From NCBI GenBank assembly GCA_964344765.1, contig CAYFOM010000018.1, positions 21,029 through 85,028 of the forward strand: DNA of 64,000 nt, read 5' to 3'. The translations under genes were made by a program, and so were the position numbers. This document shows positions 35,592-45,264 of this stretch, in pieces (position 1 is the stretch's first letter; every line of letters begins with the position of its first letter). Source of the stretch: JACNIZ01 sp964344765. GTDB taxonomy: Bacteria; Planctomycetota; UBA1135. The notes below the pieces were generated by a model. That model was not told the origin of the DNA and did not search any database. It worked only from the letters and a program-made list of their open reading frames with translations.

Positions 35592-36437
35592 CTATTTCGG
35601 CAAGCGAAGCGCTTTGAAGTCTTCGATTTGTTTCTTAATCGCAACCTCGGTCGGGAAGCGTTCGGTGGAGCTGGCACCGTAGAAACCATCGATGCCTTCG
35701 ACCCGCTGCAGAATGTAGTCGGCATCCGGCGGCATCGCAAGCGGGCCGCCGTGGCAGAGGCAGATCACGTCTTCGCGGATCGACTTGCACACTTCGACGA
35801 TCTTTTGGATCTCGGTCACGCACTGATCCAGCGGATCGACCGTTTCTGCACCGATGGTGCCGCCCGATGTGCAACCCATGTGGGCGACAATGATGTCGGC
35901 ACCGGCTTCGGTCATCATCTTCGCTTCATCGGTATTGAACACGTACGGCGTCGTCAGCATGTCCATCTCGTGCGCCATCGCGACGATGTCGACCTCAAGC
36001 CCATAGCCCATTCCGGTTTCTTCCAGCGTGTCGCGAATGCGACCTTCGAATAATCCAACGGTCGGGAAGTTTTGAATTCCGGCGAACCCTAGTCCCTTCA
36101 GTTCAGCCAGGAACAAATGCGGAATCATGAACGGGTCGGTGCCGCAAACACCGGCCAGCACCGGCGTGTGCTCGACCACCGGCAGCACCTCGTACGCCAT
36201 CTCTTTGACGATTTCATTGGCGTTGCCATACGGCATCAAACCCGCCGTCGAACCGCGACCGGCCATGCGGTAACGGCCGGAGTTGTAGATGATCAGCAGA
36301 TCAATGCCGCCGGCCTCTTCGCTCTTCGCGGAAATGCCGGTGCCGGCGCCGCCGCCGATGATCGGAATGCCGTTGGCGATCTGCTCGCGGAAGCGCGCCA
36401 TGATGCTGGCGCGGGATTCGGGGGTGGGAATTTTCAT
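35592..36437 (-). CDS. phosphoenolpyruvate hydrolase family (TIM-barrel) protein
   Basis: A 281-residue TIM-barrel protein of the PEP_hydrolase family (the barrel also found at the C-terminus of plant Tm-1-like proteins). Visible segments are GIPIIGGGAGTGISAK, DLLIIYNSGRYRMAGRGSTAGLMPYG, GVCGTDPF, GFAGIQNFPTVGL, ADIIVAHMGCTSGG and ICLCHGGPLA. The family name reflects similarity to PEP mutase/hydrolase enzymes. The actual reaction is not firmly established. The frame stays open 73 codons upstream, but ATG 36437 gives the family N-terminus MKIPTPE. It is divergent from the ThuA fusion gene, with 84 bases between. Confidence 0.88.
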   Translation of the reverse strand: MKIPTPESRASIMARFREQIANGIPIIGGGAGTGISAKSEEAGGIDLLIIYNSGRYRMAGRGSTAGLMPYGNANEIVKEMAYEVLPVVEHTPVLAGVCGTDPFMIPHLFLAELKGLGFAGIQNFPTVGLFEGRIRDTLEETGMGYGLEVDIVAMAHEMDMLTTPYVFNTDEAKMMTEAGADIIVAHMGCTSGGTIGAETVDPLDQCVTEIQKIVEVCKSIREDVICLCHGGPLAMPPDADYILQRVEGIDGFYGASSTERFPTEVAIKKQIEDFKALRLPK

Positions 36438-36521
36438 GGTCGGGGGAAGGGCAACGAATGCGTATTGGATCATGGATCGGCTTGAGTGGTTGGTCAAGCC
36501 AACCCGTGGTACAAATGTCAC

Positions 36522-39500
36522 ATGCTGGCTCCCCTGACCCTGGCCTTGGCCGCTGCTTTCGGCCTCCTCCAAACTACGCCCCCCACAACGTCGGAAACAG
36601 ATTGCGCCAATCACGCGCCGAGCTGCAGCGAGCATTCTGCGGGTTGCGGTTCTCACGGCGCCACCACGCTTGCCGACCGCGCCGACGCTGCGACGCTGGC
36701 TTCGCTGACCAAATCCGAACCTATTTCACAGGTGAAAGCCAAGCGCTTGAACGTGATGTTCATCGGCGACCGCGGCCATCACCGGCCGGAAGAGCGGCTG
36801 CACGACGTCTACGGTTCGTTGTTGCGCGCTGGATTCGCCATCGATTGGGAAGAGGATCTGGAAGACATCACCCGTGATCGCCTAAACGATTACGACTGCG
36901 TGATGATGTACGCCAATCAGGCGCAGCACCGCGTGGTTCCGGCTCAATTTTTCCAAGCACTGAAGGGTTATGTGCATGACGGCGGCGGATTCGTGGCGGT
37001 GCACTGCACGTCGGGTTGTTTTATGGAATCGCAGGAGTGGCTGGAGTTTGTCGGCGCGCGTTTTGTGTCGCACGGCGCCGAGGTGTTCCAGCAGGAGGTG
37101 GTTGCGCCCGAGCACGAAGTGATGAAGGGTTGGGCCAACTTTGAGTCGTGGGATGAAACTTATGTGCAAACCCACTTCGAAAGTGATCGCGTGGTGCTGA
37201 CCAAACGCGGCACCGAGCCGTGGAGTTGGGTGCGCCAAGCCGGCAAAGGGCGCATTTACTACACCGCTTCGGGACATGATCACCGCGTGTGGCGACAGCC
37301 GGCGTTTTTAGACTTGTTGATTCGCGCAATGGATTGGACTGCCGGCGCTGAGAAAGCTGCGGCGCGTCAGGCGGTAACTGGACCGAAGTGGGAGTACGTC
37401 GAAGCCGAATGGGCACCCAACTACGAAGGACGCGATCCGAATCCGCCGATGCAGGTGGCATCGACGCCGGCACAAGCCGAAGTAGCGATGATTGTTCCCG
37501 CGGGTTTCCGCGCGCAGGTTTTTGCCGCCGAACCAATGGTGGTAAATCCAATCGCATTGGCGTGGGATGAACGCGGCCGGTGTTGGGTGGCCGAATCGCC
37601 GGACTATCCGAACACCGTCAACGACGACGGCGTGGGTTTGGATTCGATCAGCATCTTGGAAGACACCGATGGCGATGGCCGCGCCGACAAAAAGACCGTC
37701 TTCGCCGACAAGCTGAATTTGCCGACTTCGATTTTGAAAGTCAAAGGCGGCATCCTCGTCACCCACGCACCCGATCTACTTTTCCTGCGCGACGACGACG
37801 GCGACGACAAGTGCGACGGTCGCGAGGTTGTGTTCAGCGGTTTTGGTCGTTGGGATACGCACGCCGGACCTTCCAACTTGCGTTGGGGCCCCGATAACTA
37901 CGTCTGGGGCGCAGTCGGTTATTCCGCCTTCGAACGTGCCGACGGCAGCAAGTTCGGCAGTGGATTGTGGCGCTGGAAGCCAGGCATGAAAGAACCCGAA
38001 TTCATGGCTCAATTCACCAATAACACCTGGGGATTGGGTTTCCGCGATGACGGTGAAGTGTTTGGATCGACCGCAAACGGAGCGCCGTCATTCTTCATGG
38101 GCGCGCCGAAACCGGTGTTGGCAAACAGCGCACCCAACGCTCCCGGAGCTGCGCAGACTTTCAGCACCGCAGTTTTCCACCCGGCGCTGGAGCGCATCCG
38201 CCAAGGCGACTTCATGGGTAAGTTCACGTCGGCAGCCGGGCATAACTTCTTAACCGGTTCGCAGGTTCCGCAAACTTGGCATGACTCGGCGTTGGTGTGT
38301 GGACCCACCGGCCACCTAGTTGGACGCTTGGATTCCTACGCCCATGGCTCCGGTTACCGCACCCGCGATGCATTCAACTTCTGCGTTTCACTGGATGACT
38401 GGTTCTGCCCAGTTCACGCCGAAGTCGGCCCTGACGGCGCAGTATGGGTCGCCGACTTTTCGCAATACATCATTCTGCACAACCTGCCCGGCAACCCGGA
38501 GCGCGGTTTGCCCAAAGTTGAATACGGAAAAGGAAACGCCCACCTCAACCCGTTGCGCGACACCAGTCACGGTCGAATCTTCCGCATTTTCCGTGATGAC
38601 GCCACCACCATTACACCGAATTTAGCTTCTCCTGATTTTGAGGCTTGGATTCAAGCAATTCATCACCCCAACAAGTTTTGGAAGGACACTGCGCGGCGAA
38701 TGCTGGTGCAGTCCATGCAGGAAAACTATGCGGATATGCTGAGCAAACCAACCGCAACCAGTCGAGGGATTATCCTGGGAATGGCCCGTAAGATTGCTGA
38801 AAGTGGAGAAAATGAACCTCATTTCTTCTGGAAGAATCTGGCAAACCGCATGTCTTCCGGGCTCATATCACCGGACCCTGCACTCGTCAAAGTCTCGTTG
38901 ACCTATCTGCCGGAGTTTGATTGGCCTGAAGAACACTCAGCCAGCTTAATGCTTCTAGACAGCGGACTCTTGGATTCCGCGAACGCGAATCTTCGCCGTC
39001 ACGCTTACATCGCCGCGGCGCGGTTGCCTGAATCCCAAGCAATTGGCGTAGCGTTGGCTGGACGCGCAGTTTTGGAGCAAGGCGATGACCCGTGGATTCC
39101 TCAGGTTTTGAATGCTGCAATCGCCCAGCACGCCAAACCATTCTTGGCTGCAGCGACGCCTTTGCTGCCGCGCGAAACCGAGGGCGAAACAGTGAACTTG
39201 TTCCCGAACCCTGGATTCGAAAAAGCTGACCCTAATGACGAAAGCCAACCGTTGGCTTGGCGCGTGCGCGTTTACAGCGGCGAAGCCAAACACACTTGGG
39301 AGGAAGGCCTCGGCCGCGGCGGCAGCAAAGCGTTATCCATCTGGTCTACGACTGGCGCCGATACATCTTGGTGTACGGACATCGCCGTCGAGCCCAACAC
39401 GCGTTACCGCTTGTCGGGTTGGATTCACACTCATGGCGTCACCCACCCGGGCGGCACGCATGGCGCGCTGTTCAACATTCATCCGCGCCACGTTGTCACT

Positions 39501-40043
39501 GAATACGTGCAAGATGACAGCGAGTGGACGCAGGTGTCGTTGGAGTTTCAAACCGGCCCGAACGAACGCTCGGTGAGCATCAACTGTCTTTATGGCGGTT
39601 GGGGCAAGTCGGTCGGCGAGGCTTTGTACGACGACATGGAATTGATTTCGCTTGGCCCCGCCAGTGATCTGAAATCCATGATCGCGCTGGCGCAAAAACA
39701 CGCCGGCAGCGAAGACGGCCCGCAAATCGATGAAGACGTGGCTTCGCTGATTAAAGACGGCAACGTTGCGAATGGTCGCGATGTGTTCTTCAACAACCAA
39801 GTCGTCGCCTGCAATCGCTGTCACGCTTTTAACGGACAAAACGGAGGTGTTGGACCAGACCTCACCGACGTCGGCGCGCGCCTGACTCGTGAGCAATTGT
39901 TGGAATCCATCCTCGATCCCAACGCCACCATCGCCGAAAGCTGGCCTGCGCCACAATCCGCCATGCCGGCGCTGCGGCCGTTCTTAACCGACGAAGAGCT
40001 GCGCGATTTGATTACATTTTTGGCTCAAGCTAAAGGCAAATAA
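36522..40043 (+). CDS. exported ThuA / PVC-type dehydrogenase / carbohydrate-binding-like / haem fusion protein
   Basis: A 1173-residue secreted protein with several modules: signal peptide; ThuA-like glutamine-amidotransferase fold (about 70-270; RLNVMFIGDRGHHRPEERL, GGGFVAVHCTSG, GKGRIYYTASGHDHRVW); a PVC-type membrane-bound dehydrogenase propeller (about 325-690; VPAGFRAQVFAAEPMVVNPIALAWDERGRCWVAE and D.DGDGRAD calcium loops); a helical repeat region (700-890); a jelly-roll module like a carbohydrate-binding domain (about 890-1045); and a single c-type haem domain with CNRCH near residue 1097. This order is a hallmark of planctomycetes and Verrucomicrobia, where it is linked to sugar oxidation. 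The haem gives a direct electron exit. The precise substrate is unknown. Confidence 0.92.
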   Translation: MLAPLTLALAAAFGLLQTTPPTTSETDCANHAPSCSEHSAGCGSHGATTLADRADAATLASLTKSEPISQVKAKRLNVMFIGDRGHHRPEERLHDVYGSLLRAGFAIDWEEDLEDITRDRLNDYDCVMMYANQAQHRVVPAQFFQALKGYVHDGGGFVAVHCTSGCFMESQEWLEFVGARFVSHGAEVFQQEVVAPEHEVMKGWANFESWDETYVQTHFESDRVVLTKRGTEPWSWVRQAGKGRIYYTASGHDHRVWRQPAFLDLLIRAMDWTAGAEKAAARQAVTGPKWEYVEAEWAPNYEGRDPNPPMQVASTPAQAEVAMIVPAGFRAQVFAAEPMVVNPIALAWDERGRCWVAESPDYPNTVNDDGVGLDSISILEDTDGDGRADKKTVFADKLNLPTSILKVKGGILVTHAPDLLFLRDDDGDDKCDGREVVFSGFGRWDTHAGPSNLRWGPDNYVWGAVGYSAFERADGSKFGSGLWRWKPGMKEPEFMAQFTNNTWGLGFRDDGEVFGSTANGAPSFFMGAPKPVLANSAPNAPGAAQTFSTAVFHPALERIRQGDFMGKFTSAAGHNFLTGSQVPQTWHDSALVCGPTGHLVGRLDSYAHGSGYRTRDAFNFCVSLDDWFCPVHAEVGPDGAVWVADFSQYIILHNLPGNPERGLPKVEYGKGNAHLNPLRDTSHGRIFRIFRDDATTITPNLASPDFEAWIQAIHHPNKFWKDTARRMLVQSMQENYADMLSKPTATSRGIILGMARKIAESGENEPHFFWKNLANRMSSGLISPDPALVKVSLTYLPEFDWPEEHSASLMLLDSGLLDSANANLRRHAYIAAARLPESQAIGVALAGRAVLEQGDDPWIPQVLNAAIAQHAKPFLAAATPLLPRETEGETVNLFPNPGFEKADPNDESQPLAWRVRVYSGEAKHTWEEGLGRGGSKALSIWSTTGADTSWCTDIAVEPNTRYRLSGWIHTHGVTHPGGTHGALFNIHPRHVVTEYVQDDSEWTQVSLEFQTGPNERSVSINCLYGGWGKSVGEALYDDMELISLGPASDLKSMIALAQKHAGSEDGPQIDEDVASLIKDGNVANGRDVFFNNQVVACNRCHAFNGQNGGVGPDLTDVGARLTREQLLESILDPNATIAESWPAPQSAMPALRPFLTDEELRDLITFLAQAKGK

Positions 40044-40184
40044 GCCGAAAACGTAGACAATTCAGCACTCTCAATCCAGCCCCAGCTGAACTTAATGAAT
40101 AAGGATTCATTTTTCACCATAAGTTTTGGGGATAGGGTTGGATATCGACCTCCTTCCTGTCCGCATCCCCTCAACCGGAATTCG

Positions 40185-41921
40185 ATGAAACTACCTCCCC
40201 CCCGTATTTTCGCGGCTGTTTTATGCACAGCGGTGTCTTCGCTTGCCGGTACACAAACCATCCTGGCGCTCACGCCTTCAGCCCAGCAATTCGGCGGTAC
40301 TTGGGAACAGCGCAATATTCTGATGGGTGCCGATATCTACACTTTTCACGGCACAGCAATTCTGCGCCACCCGGATCTGGACGGCGATGGAATCCCTGAC
40401 ATCATCGTCGGCGCGCCCGAATCCAACGGCCTGCATCAATACGGTGGCGGAATGGTGGTGGCTTACTCAGGCGAAGACGGGGCAGAGTTGTGGACCAGCA
40501 CTTGCGATCAATTCGGTGCCGAGTTCGGCCGCACGCTGGCGTTGATTCACGATCAAAATGGCGACGGCATCGATGACATTGCGGTGGGTGCACCGATGTA
40601 CGACTACTCGTCATCCGATGTCGATACCGGTGCACTTATGTTCCTAGACGCAACCACCGGAGCCGTGGTTCACACTTGGAATAACGGGCAAAGCGGCGCA
40701 AACATGGGCGCTGCGCTTTGCGGCGGTTTTGATTACGACAGCAATGGAACCCTGGATTTGCTGGTCGGAATGCCCGGCGCCGATGCGTCGGCAACATCAT
40801 TGAACAACGGTTATGTTTACCTCTTTTCCGGCGCACCGATGGCCATCGTCAACACCTTCGCCGGTCCAATTGCCGGCGAGCGCTGCGGTGCTTCGGTGAG
40901 CGATATCGGTGACATTGACGGCGATGGTTTGTTGGATTTCATTGTTGGTGCACCCGAGGCGGATTCGTCCACCGGCGCGCGGCAGGCAGGCAAAGCTTAT
41001 GTGCTGACGAATACGCTCGGGACCATTGCGCGCACCCACCAAGGCTTCAACGCTTATGCGCATTTGGGCCAAGTAGTGGATGGCGGCGGCGACTGGAATG
41101 GTGATGGAATTAGTGAATATGGATTTTCCGCACCGAGCTCCGGACACAGCAGCTTCTCAAAAGCCGGCAAAGCATTTTTGGCGGATGGCGCCACCGGCAC
41201 CAATCTTTACACGTTGACCGGCGACCAAAGCGACGCGCACTTGGGTACCACGCTACGCTTTTTGGAAGACGTCAACGGGGACGGAATCACTGACCTTGCC
41301 GTCGGCGGAATGAATTCCGGTGAATACGGTTTTCTGCAATTTCACGATGGCCCCAGCGGCATTCGCATGCACCGTGCCGACGGCACCGGATTGGTCGATC
41401 GCTATGGAGCTTCGGTGTGCGTGATCGGAGATCTGAATGGAAGCGGCACTCCAGAAGTTGCCATTGGCGTGCCGGGCGAAGAGCCTGGTTACTTGGATAG
41501 CGGCAATGTTTATCTGATGGGCTTTGAAGAATGTTTCAGCGCCAGCGCTACATCGATTTCCAGTTCGTCCGGCGGCAGCGTGGTTTTCGACATCGACTTC
41601 CTCGATGCACAATCCGGTTCCTACTACGCGCTGCTAGGATCCGCGACCGGCACTGGTCCATACGTGGTCGGTGACGTCGCCATTCCGTTGACGAATGACG
41701 CGTTCTTCAATCTATTCGCGACGGCTTCGGCACCGTCGGCGTTTAGCGGCGCAACCGGCGTGCTGAACATCAATGGCGACGCAGTGGCAATGGCGAACGT
41801 ACCGGCTGGCTACCTTTCGGCGATGGTGGGTAGCAGTTACTGGTTTGCCGCAGTCACTTTGACCAGCTCCTTCACGCCGACGCTGAGCAGTGTGTCGGTG
41901 GAAGTGGCGGTCACGCCTTAA
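40185..41921 (+). CDS. exported FG-GAP (integrin-like beta-propeller) repeat protein
   Basis: A 578-residue protein with a signal peptide (start chosen at ATG 40185; the frame is open to 40095). It has about seven FG-GAP repeats with DxDxDGxxD calcium loops: DLDGDGIPDIIVGAPES, DQNGDGIDDIAVGAPM, DIDGDGLLDFIVGAPEA, DWNGDGISEYGF, DVNGDGITDLAVGG and DLNGSGTPEVAIGVPG. The C-terminal 110 residues form another beta domain (FDIDFLDAQSGSYYALLGSATG...), typical of large planctomycete surface proteins. The role is probably adhesion or scaffolding at the cell surface. Its stop overlaps the stop of the convergent DUF1501 gene. Confidence 0.92.
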   Translation: MKLPPPRIFAAVLCTAVSSLAGTQTILALTPSAQQFGGTWEQRNILMGADIYTFHGTAILRHPDLDGDGIPDIIVGAPESNGLHQYGGGMVVAYSGEDGAELWTSTCDQFGAEFGRTLALIHDQNGDGIDDIAVGAPMYDYSSSDVDTGALMFLDATTGAVVHTWNNGQSGANMGAALCGGFDYDSNGTLDLLVGMPGADASATSLNNGYVYLFSGAPMAIVNTFAGPIAGERCGASVSDIGDIDGDGLLDFIVGAPEADSSTGARQAGKAYVLTNTLGTIARTHQGFNAYAHLGQVVDGGGDWNGDGISEYGFSAPSSGHSSFSKAGKAFLADGATGTNLYTLTGDQSDAHLGTTLRFLEDVNGDGITDLAVGGMNSGEYGFLQFHDGPSGIRMHRADGTGLVDRYGASVCVIGDLNGSGTPEVAIGVPGEEPGYLDSGNVYLMGFEECFSASATSISSSSGGSVVFDIDFLDAQSGSYYALLGSATGTGPYVVGDVAIPLTNDAFFNLFATASAPSAFSGATGVLNINGDAVAMANVPAGYLSAMVGSSYWFAAVTLTSSFTPTLSSVSVEVAVTP

Positions 41922-43339
41922 GCCAGCAATTCCGGAATCACTTCACCGGCGACGTCGGTGAGGCGGAAACGTCGGCCTTGGTATTTCCAAGTCAGGCGGG
42001 TGTGGTCGATGCCGAGCAAATGCAGCGCGGTGGCTTGGAAATCGTGCACGTGCACTGGGTTTTCGGTGATGTTGTAGCCGAAGTCATCGGTGCGGCCATA
42101 AACCTGACCCGGACGCGCGCCGCCGCCTGCCATCCACATGGTGAAGCAGCGCGGATGGTGATCGCGACCGTAATCGTTATTGGTGAGGTGGCCTTGGCAG
42201 TAGTTGGTGCGGCCGAACTCACCGCCCCAAATCACTAGCGTGTCATCCAGCAGACCGCGTTGCTCCAAATCGGTGAGCAGCGCTGCGGTCGGTTGATCGG
42301 TTTCGCGACATTGGGTACGGATTGCGTTCGGCAAACCACCATGCTGATCCCAGCCCTGATGGAACAACTGCACAAACCGCACATCGCGTTCGATCAAGCG
42401 CCGCGCCAGCAAACAGTTGGCTGCGTAGGTCCCCGGCGTTTTGGAGTCGGGTCCGTACATTTCAAACACCGAATCCGGTTCGGTGGAAACATCAGTTGCT
42501 TCGGGCACGCTCATTTGCATGCGGTATGCCATTTCGGCTTGCGCCATGCGCGATTCCACTTCGACGTCACCGCTGCGTTCGGCAGCAATTTGCGACAACT
42601 TACCGACCGCATCCAACATGCGGCGGCGATCCTCGCGCTCGATTCCCGGCAGGTCTTTGAGAAACAAAACCAGATTCTCTTCGGCGCGGAACTGCACCCC
42701 TTGATGACGCGACGGCAAAAATCCGTTGCCCCAAAGGCGCGCGTACAACGGTTGGCCGCCTTTGTTCTTGGTCACCAAAACGACAAAATCAGGCAAGTCT
42801 TGATTCAAACTACCCAAGCCATACGACAACCACGACCCCATCGAAGGGCGGCCGGCGTTTTGCGAGCCGGTCAGGAAAAAGGTGACCGCCGGATCATGGT
42901 TAATTGCCTCGGTGTGCATCGAGCGAACCAAACACAACTTGTCGACCATCTTCGCCGTGTGCGGAAGCAATTCGCTAACCCAAGTGCCGTTTTCGCCGTG
43001 GCGGGAAAATTCAAACTGCGCACCGGCCAGCGGCAGCGAGGTTTGATGGCCGGACATGCCAGTCAAGCGCTGACCCTTGCGCACCGAGTCCGGCAGTTGC
43101 TCGCCGTTGCGCTCTTGCAGCAATGGTTTGTGATCGAAGGTTTCCAGTTGAGACGGGCCGCCCGATTGGAACAAGTAAATCACGCGCTTGGCCTTGGGTG
43201 CATGATGCAAGCCAATGGGCGAACGCCCGAACAAATTTGGCATGGCCAACATGCCGAGCCCCATGGTTCCGCGGCGTAAAAAACCGCGCCTGCTAATGGC
43301 GTCGGTTTGCAAGAGCTTGCGGTGATTGGAATCGCTCAT
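41918..43339 (-). CDS. DUF1501 family protein (Tat-exported)
   Basis: A 473-residue protein of the DUF1501 family, a sulfatase-like alkaline-phosphatase superfamily group abundant in planctomycetes. The N-terminus has a twin-arginine signal (SRRGFLRRGTMGLGMLAM, residues 16-33). Typical stretches follow: AKRVIYLFQSGGPSQLETFDHKP, SMHTEAINHDPAVTFFLTGSQ, WGGEFGRTNYCQG and NDYGRDHHPRCFTMWMAGGG. Its ATG overlaps the TGA of the gene upstream (DUF1553 part), the normal operon layout in this phylum. The function is not established; a role with the PSCyt1 partner in surface polysaccharide breakdown is often assumed. Confidence 0.95.
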   Translation of the reverse strand: MSDSNHRKLLQTDAISRRGFLRRGTMGLGMLAMPNLFGRSPIGLHHAPKAKRVIYLFQSGGPSQLETFDHKPLLQERNGEQLPDSVRKGQRLTGMSGHQTSLPLAGAQFEFSRHGENGTWVSELLPHTAKMVDKLCLVRSMHTEAINHDPAVTFFLTGSQNAGRPSMGSWLSYGLGSLNQDLPDFVVLVTKNKGGQPLYARLWGNGFLPSRHQGVQFRAEENLVLFLKDLPGIEREDRRRMLDAVGKLSQIAAERSGDVEVESRMAQAEMAYRMQMSVPEATDVSTEPDSVFEMYGPDSKTPGTYAANCLLARRLIERDVRFVQLFHQGWDQHGGLPNAIRTQCRETDQPTAALLTDLEQRGLLDDTLVIWGGEFGRTNYCQGHLTNNDYGRDHHPRCFTMWMAGGGARPGQVYGRTDDFGYNITENPVHVHDFQATALHLLGIDHTRLTWKYQGRRFRLTDVAGEVIPELLA

Positions 43340-45264
43340 CGAACCATCGTTACGGAGTCGGAGGACATGATTACCTGACAAGCTAGAGTCAGAGCAGCAT
43401 GCTTGGCGGCATCGTCAGGGTTGTCAAACTCGGGAACCGGAGCTTCGCCTACGCTGCGAATCTTTTCGACGCGATCGGGGTCGCGGCCAAGGTAGGTCAG
43501 CTCTTCGTAATACAACATCGCCACGGCCTGGAGCTCTTCATCGGTCGCTCGTCGCCCGGTCAGGCGCAGGAACGCATGTGCATAAGGATGGTTTTTTCCG
43601 ACCAACTCGCCGGCGAGCACCCGCGCCGCTTCGGCAAATTGCGGGTCGTTCCAAAGGACCAAAGCTTGCAGAGGTGTGTTAGTTGCCTGCCGCCGCGCCA
43701 CGCAGACGTCGCGTTTAGCTGCGTCGAAGATCATCATGGTTGGCGGCGGTGAGGTTCGTTTCCAGTAGGTATATAAGCTGCGCCGATAGAGGTCATCGCC
43801 GGTCGATGGCTTGTAAGTGTTGCCCGACTTTTCCTTCCACAATCCGGCTGGTTGGTACGGGAAGACAGATGCGCCGCCGATTTTTTGATTCATCAATCCG
43901 CTCGCCGCCAACGCGTTGTCACGCAACATTTCGGCCGGCAATGGGTACGACGGTCCGCGCGACCACAGCAAATTGCGCGAATCGATTTGCATGCCTTCGG
44001 CGCTTACTTTCGACGACTGGCCGAAAGTGCTCGATAACGCCAACCGTTTCAACATCGCTTTGCGATCCCAGCCCGAGTCACGGAACTCAACTGCGAGCAA
44101 ATCCATCAACTGCGGAAGCGCCGGTACTTCACCTTGGCTGCCGAAGTTTTCCGGCGTGCGCACCAAACCATAACCGAACAGCGTGCGCCACAAGCGGTCG
44201 ACTTCTACACGCGCGGTCAGCGGGTTTTCGGTGCTGAGCAACCAGTCGGCTAAGTCCAACCGCGTTTTGCCCATCGCCGCTGGTTGGATGGCGGCGATTA
44301 CGCCTGGATCCACCGGGTCGGTGGGCAATTGATAACTGCCACGCTTCAACAAATACGCTTGACGCGGTTGCGGCAATTCTTTCATCACCATCAACTGCGG
44401 AATGGCATCCAAAGCTTGATCGCGTTTCTTGCGCAAATCGCGCAGCGTTTGCAGCGACGGATCCAAAGCTGCCAAGTCGAAGAAGTCCACCGACTCCACC
44501 GCCCCGCCGGCAAATCCGCGATCACGAAAACGTTCACCCAACAACGGATCGCCCGGCCCGCCGCCAGTGATTTTATGGCGCAGCTTGTCGCGTAGCACTT
44601 CGGTGGCAACAACCTTTCCGTTCCACATCATGTGCAAGCCGGACGCGCGCGAAGAACCGTCGTATGCAACCGTCAACTCATGCCATTCATTGATCGGCAA
44701 TTTTTCCGCGCTGCGAATCGCAATCGCATCGCCGGGCCAGAAGTGAATCAACGCAAAGGTGAGGTAACCGTCTTCAATGACGATTTGCCAACCCTGACTG
44801 CCGGCATCGGTCCACGCGCGCGAGCGATGCAATACGATGGCGCGCTCGTGTTCGCGGTCGGCTTTCAACTCCATGCGCACCGCAAACGGATCCCAACGAT
44901 TCCACGCGCCGGCTTCTTTTAGGCGTTCACCGCGATCGCCGTCGAGTACCAATGCGCGACCGTTTGGACTGGCGATGGTTTTGCTTTCGTCGTGCTGCTC
45001 AAAGGTAAACGAATGCGTAGGCGTGAATTCGGCTAAGTACGTCGGCCAATTTAATTTCTGCGCTTGTGCTTCGGCTTGAGTGATTTTGAGCTCGGCTTTC
45101 TCGACTTCGGCTTCGGCAATAGACAGCGCGGTTCGCTGCGCGTCATTCGGCAAGTCCATCGCCGGTGTCGGCGTGGCATTGGTGAAGTGCGAATACAAAC
45201 CGTGCTCGTCGATGTCGTCGAAGTAAGCAAACAGTTGATAAAACTCGCGCTGTGAAATCGGATC
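43336..45264 (-). CDS. LamG/DUF1553 C-terminal part of a stop-interrupted planctomycete cytochrome protein
   Basis: This stretch (642 codons) is the direct in-frame continuation of the fragment ending at the TAG at 45265-45267. It opens with DPISQREFYQLF, which in intact family members follows CHDHKY. A LamG-like beta-sandwich follows (about residues 70-225; HERAIVLHRSRAW, LPINEWHELTVAYDG). DUF1553 comes last (about 310-630; NPLTARVEVDRLWRTLFGYGLV, GSQGEVPALPQLMDLLAVEF, MLRDNALAASGLM). If expressed separately it could begin at the TTG at 45198, but no ribosome binding site favours this. Together with the upstream part it would make a normal 982-residue protein. It is translationally coupled to the DUF1501 gene. 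Confidence 0.85.
   Translation of the reverse strand, partial: DPISQREFYQLFAYFDDIDEHGLYSHFTNATPTPAMDLPNDAQRTALSIAEAEVEKAELKITQAEAQAQKLNWPTYLAEFTPTHSFTFEQHDESKTIASPNGRALVLDGDRGERLKEAGAWNRWDPFAVRMELKADREHERAIVLHRSRAWTDAGSQGWQIVIEDGYLTFALIHFWPGDAIAIRSAEKLPINEWHELTVAYDGSSRASGLHMMWNGKVVATEVLRDKLRHKITGGGPGDPLLGERFRDRGFAGGAVESVDFFDLAALDPSLQTLRDLRKKRDQALDAIPQLMVMKELPQPRQAYLLKRGSYQLPTDPVDPGVIAAIQPAAMGKTRLDLADWLLSTENPLTARVEVDRLWRTLFGYGLVRTPENFGSQGEVPALPQLMDLLAVEFRDSGWDRKAMLKRLALSSTFGQSSKVSAEGMQIDSRNLLWSRGPSYPLPAEMLRDNALAASGLMNQKIGGASVFPYQPAGLWKEKSGNTYKPSTGDDLYRRSLYTYWKRTSPPPTMMIFDAAKRDVCVARRQATNTPLQALVLWNDPQFAEAARVLAGELVGKNHPYAHAFLRLTGRRATDEELQAVAMLYYEELTYLGRDPDRVEKIRSVGEAPVPEFDNPDDAAKHAALTLACQVIMSSDSVTMVR

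Noticed and set aside
42260..43279. 339-codon plus-strand open frame
   Set aside because: It lies wholly within the DUF1501 gene on the other strand and has no domain-like pattern. The same applies to long antisense frames at 15613-16542 (ppdK) and 57882-58844.
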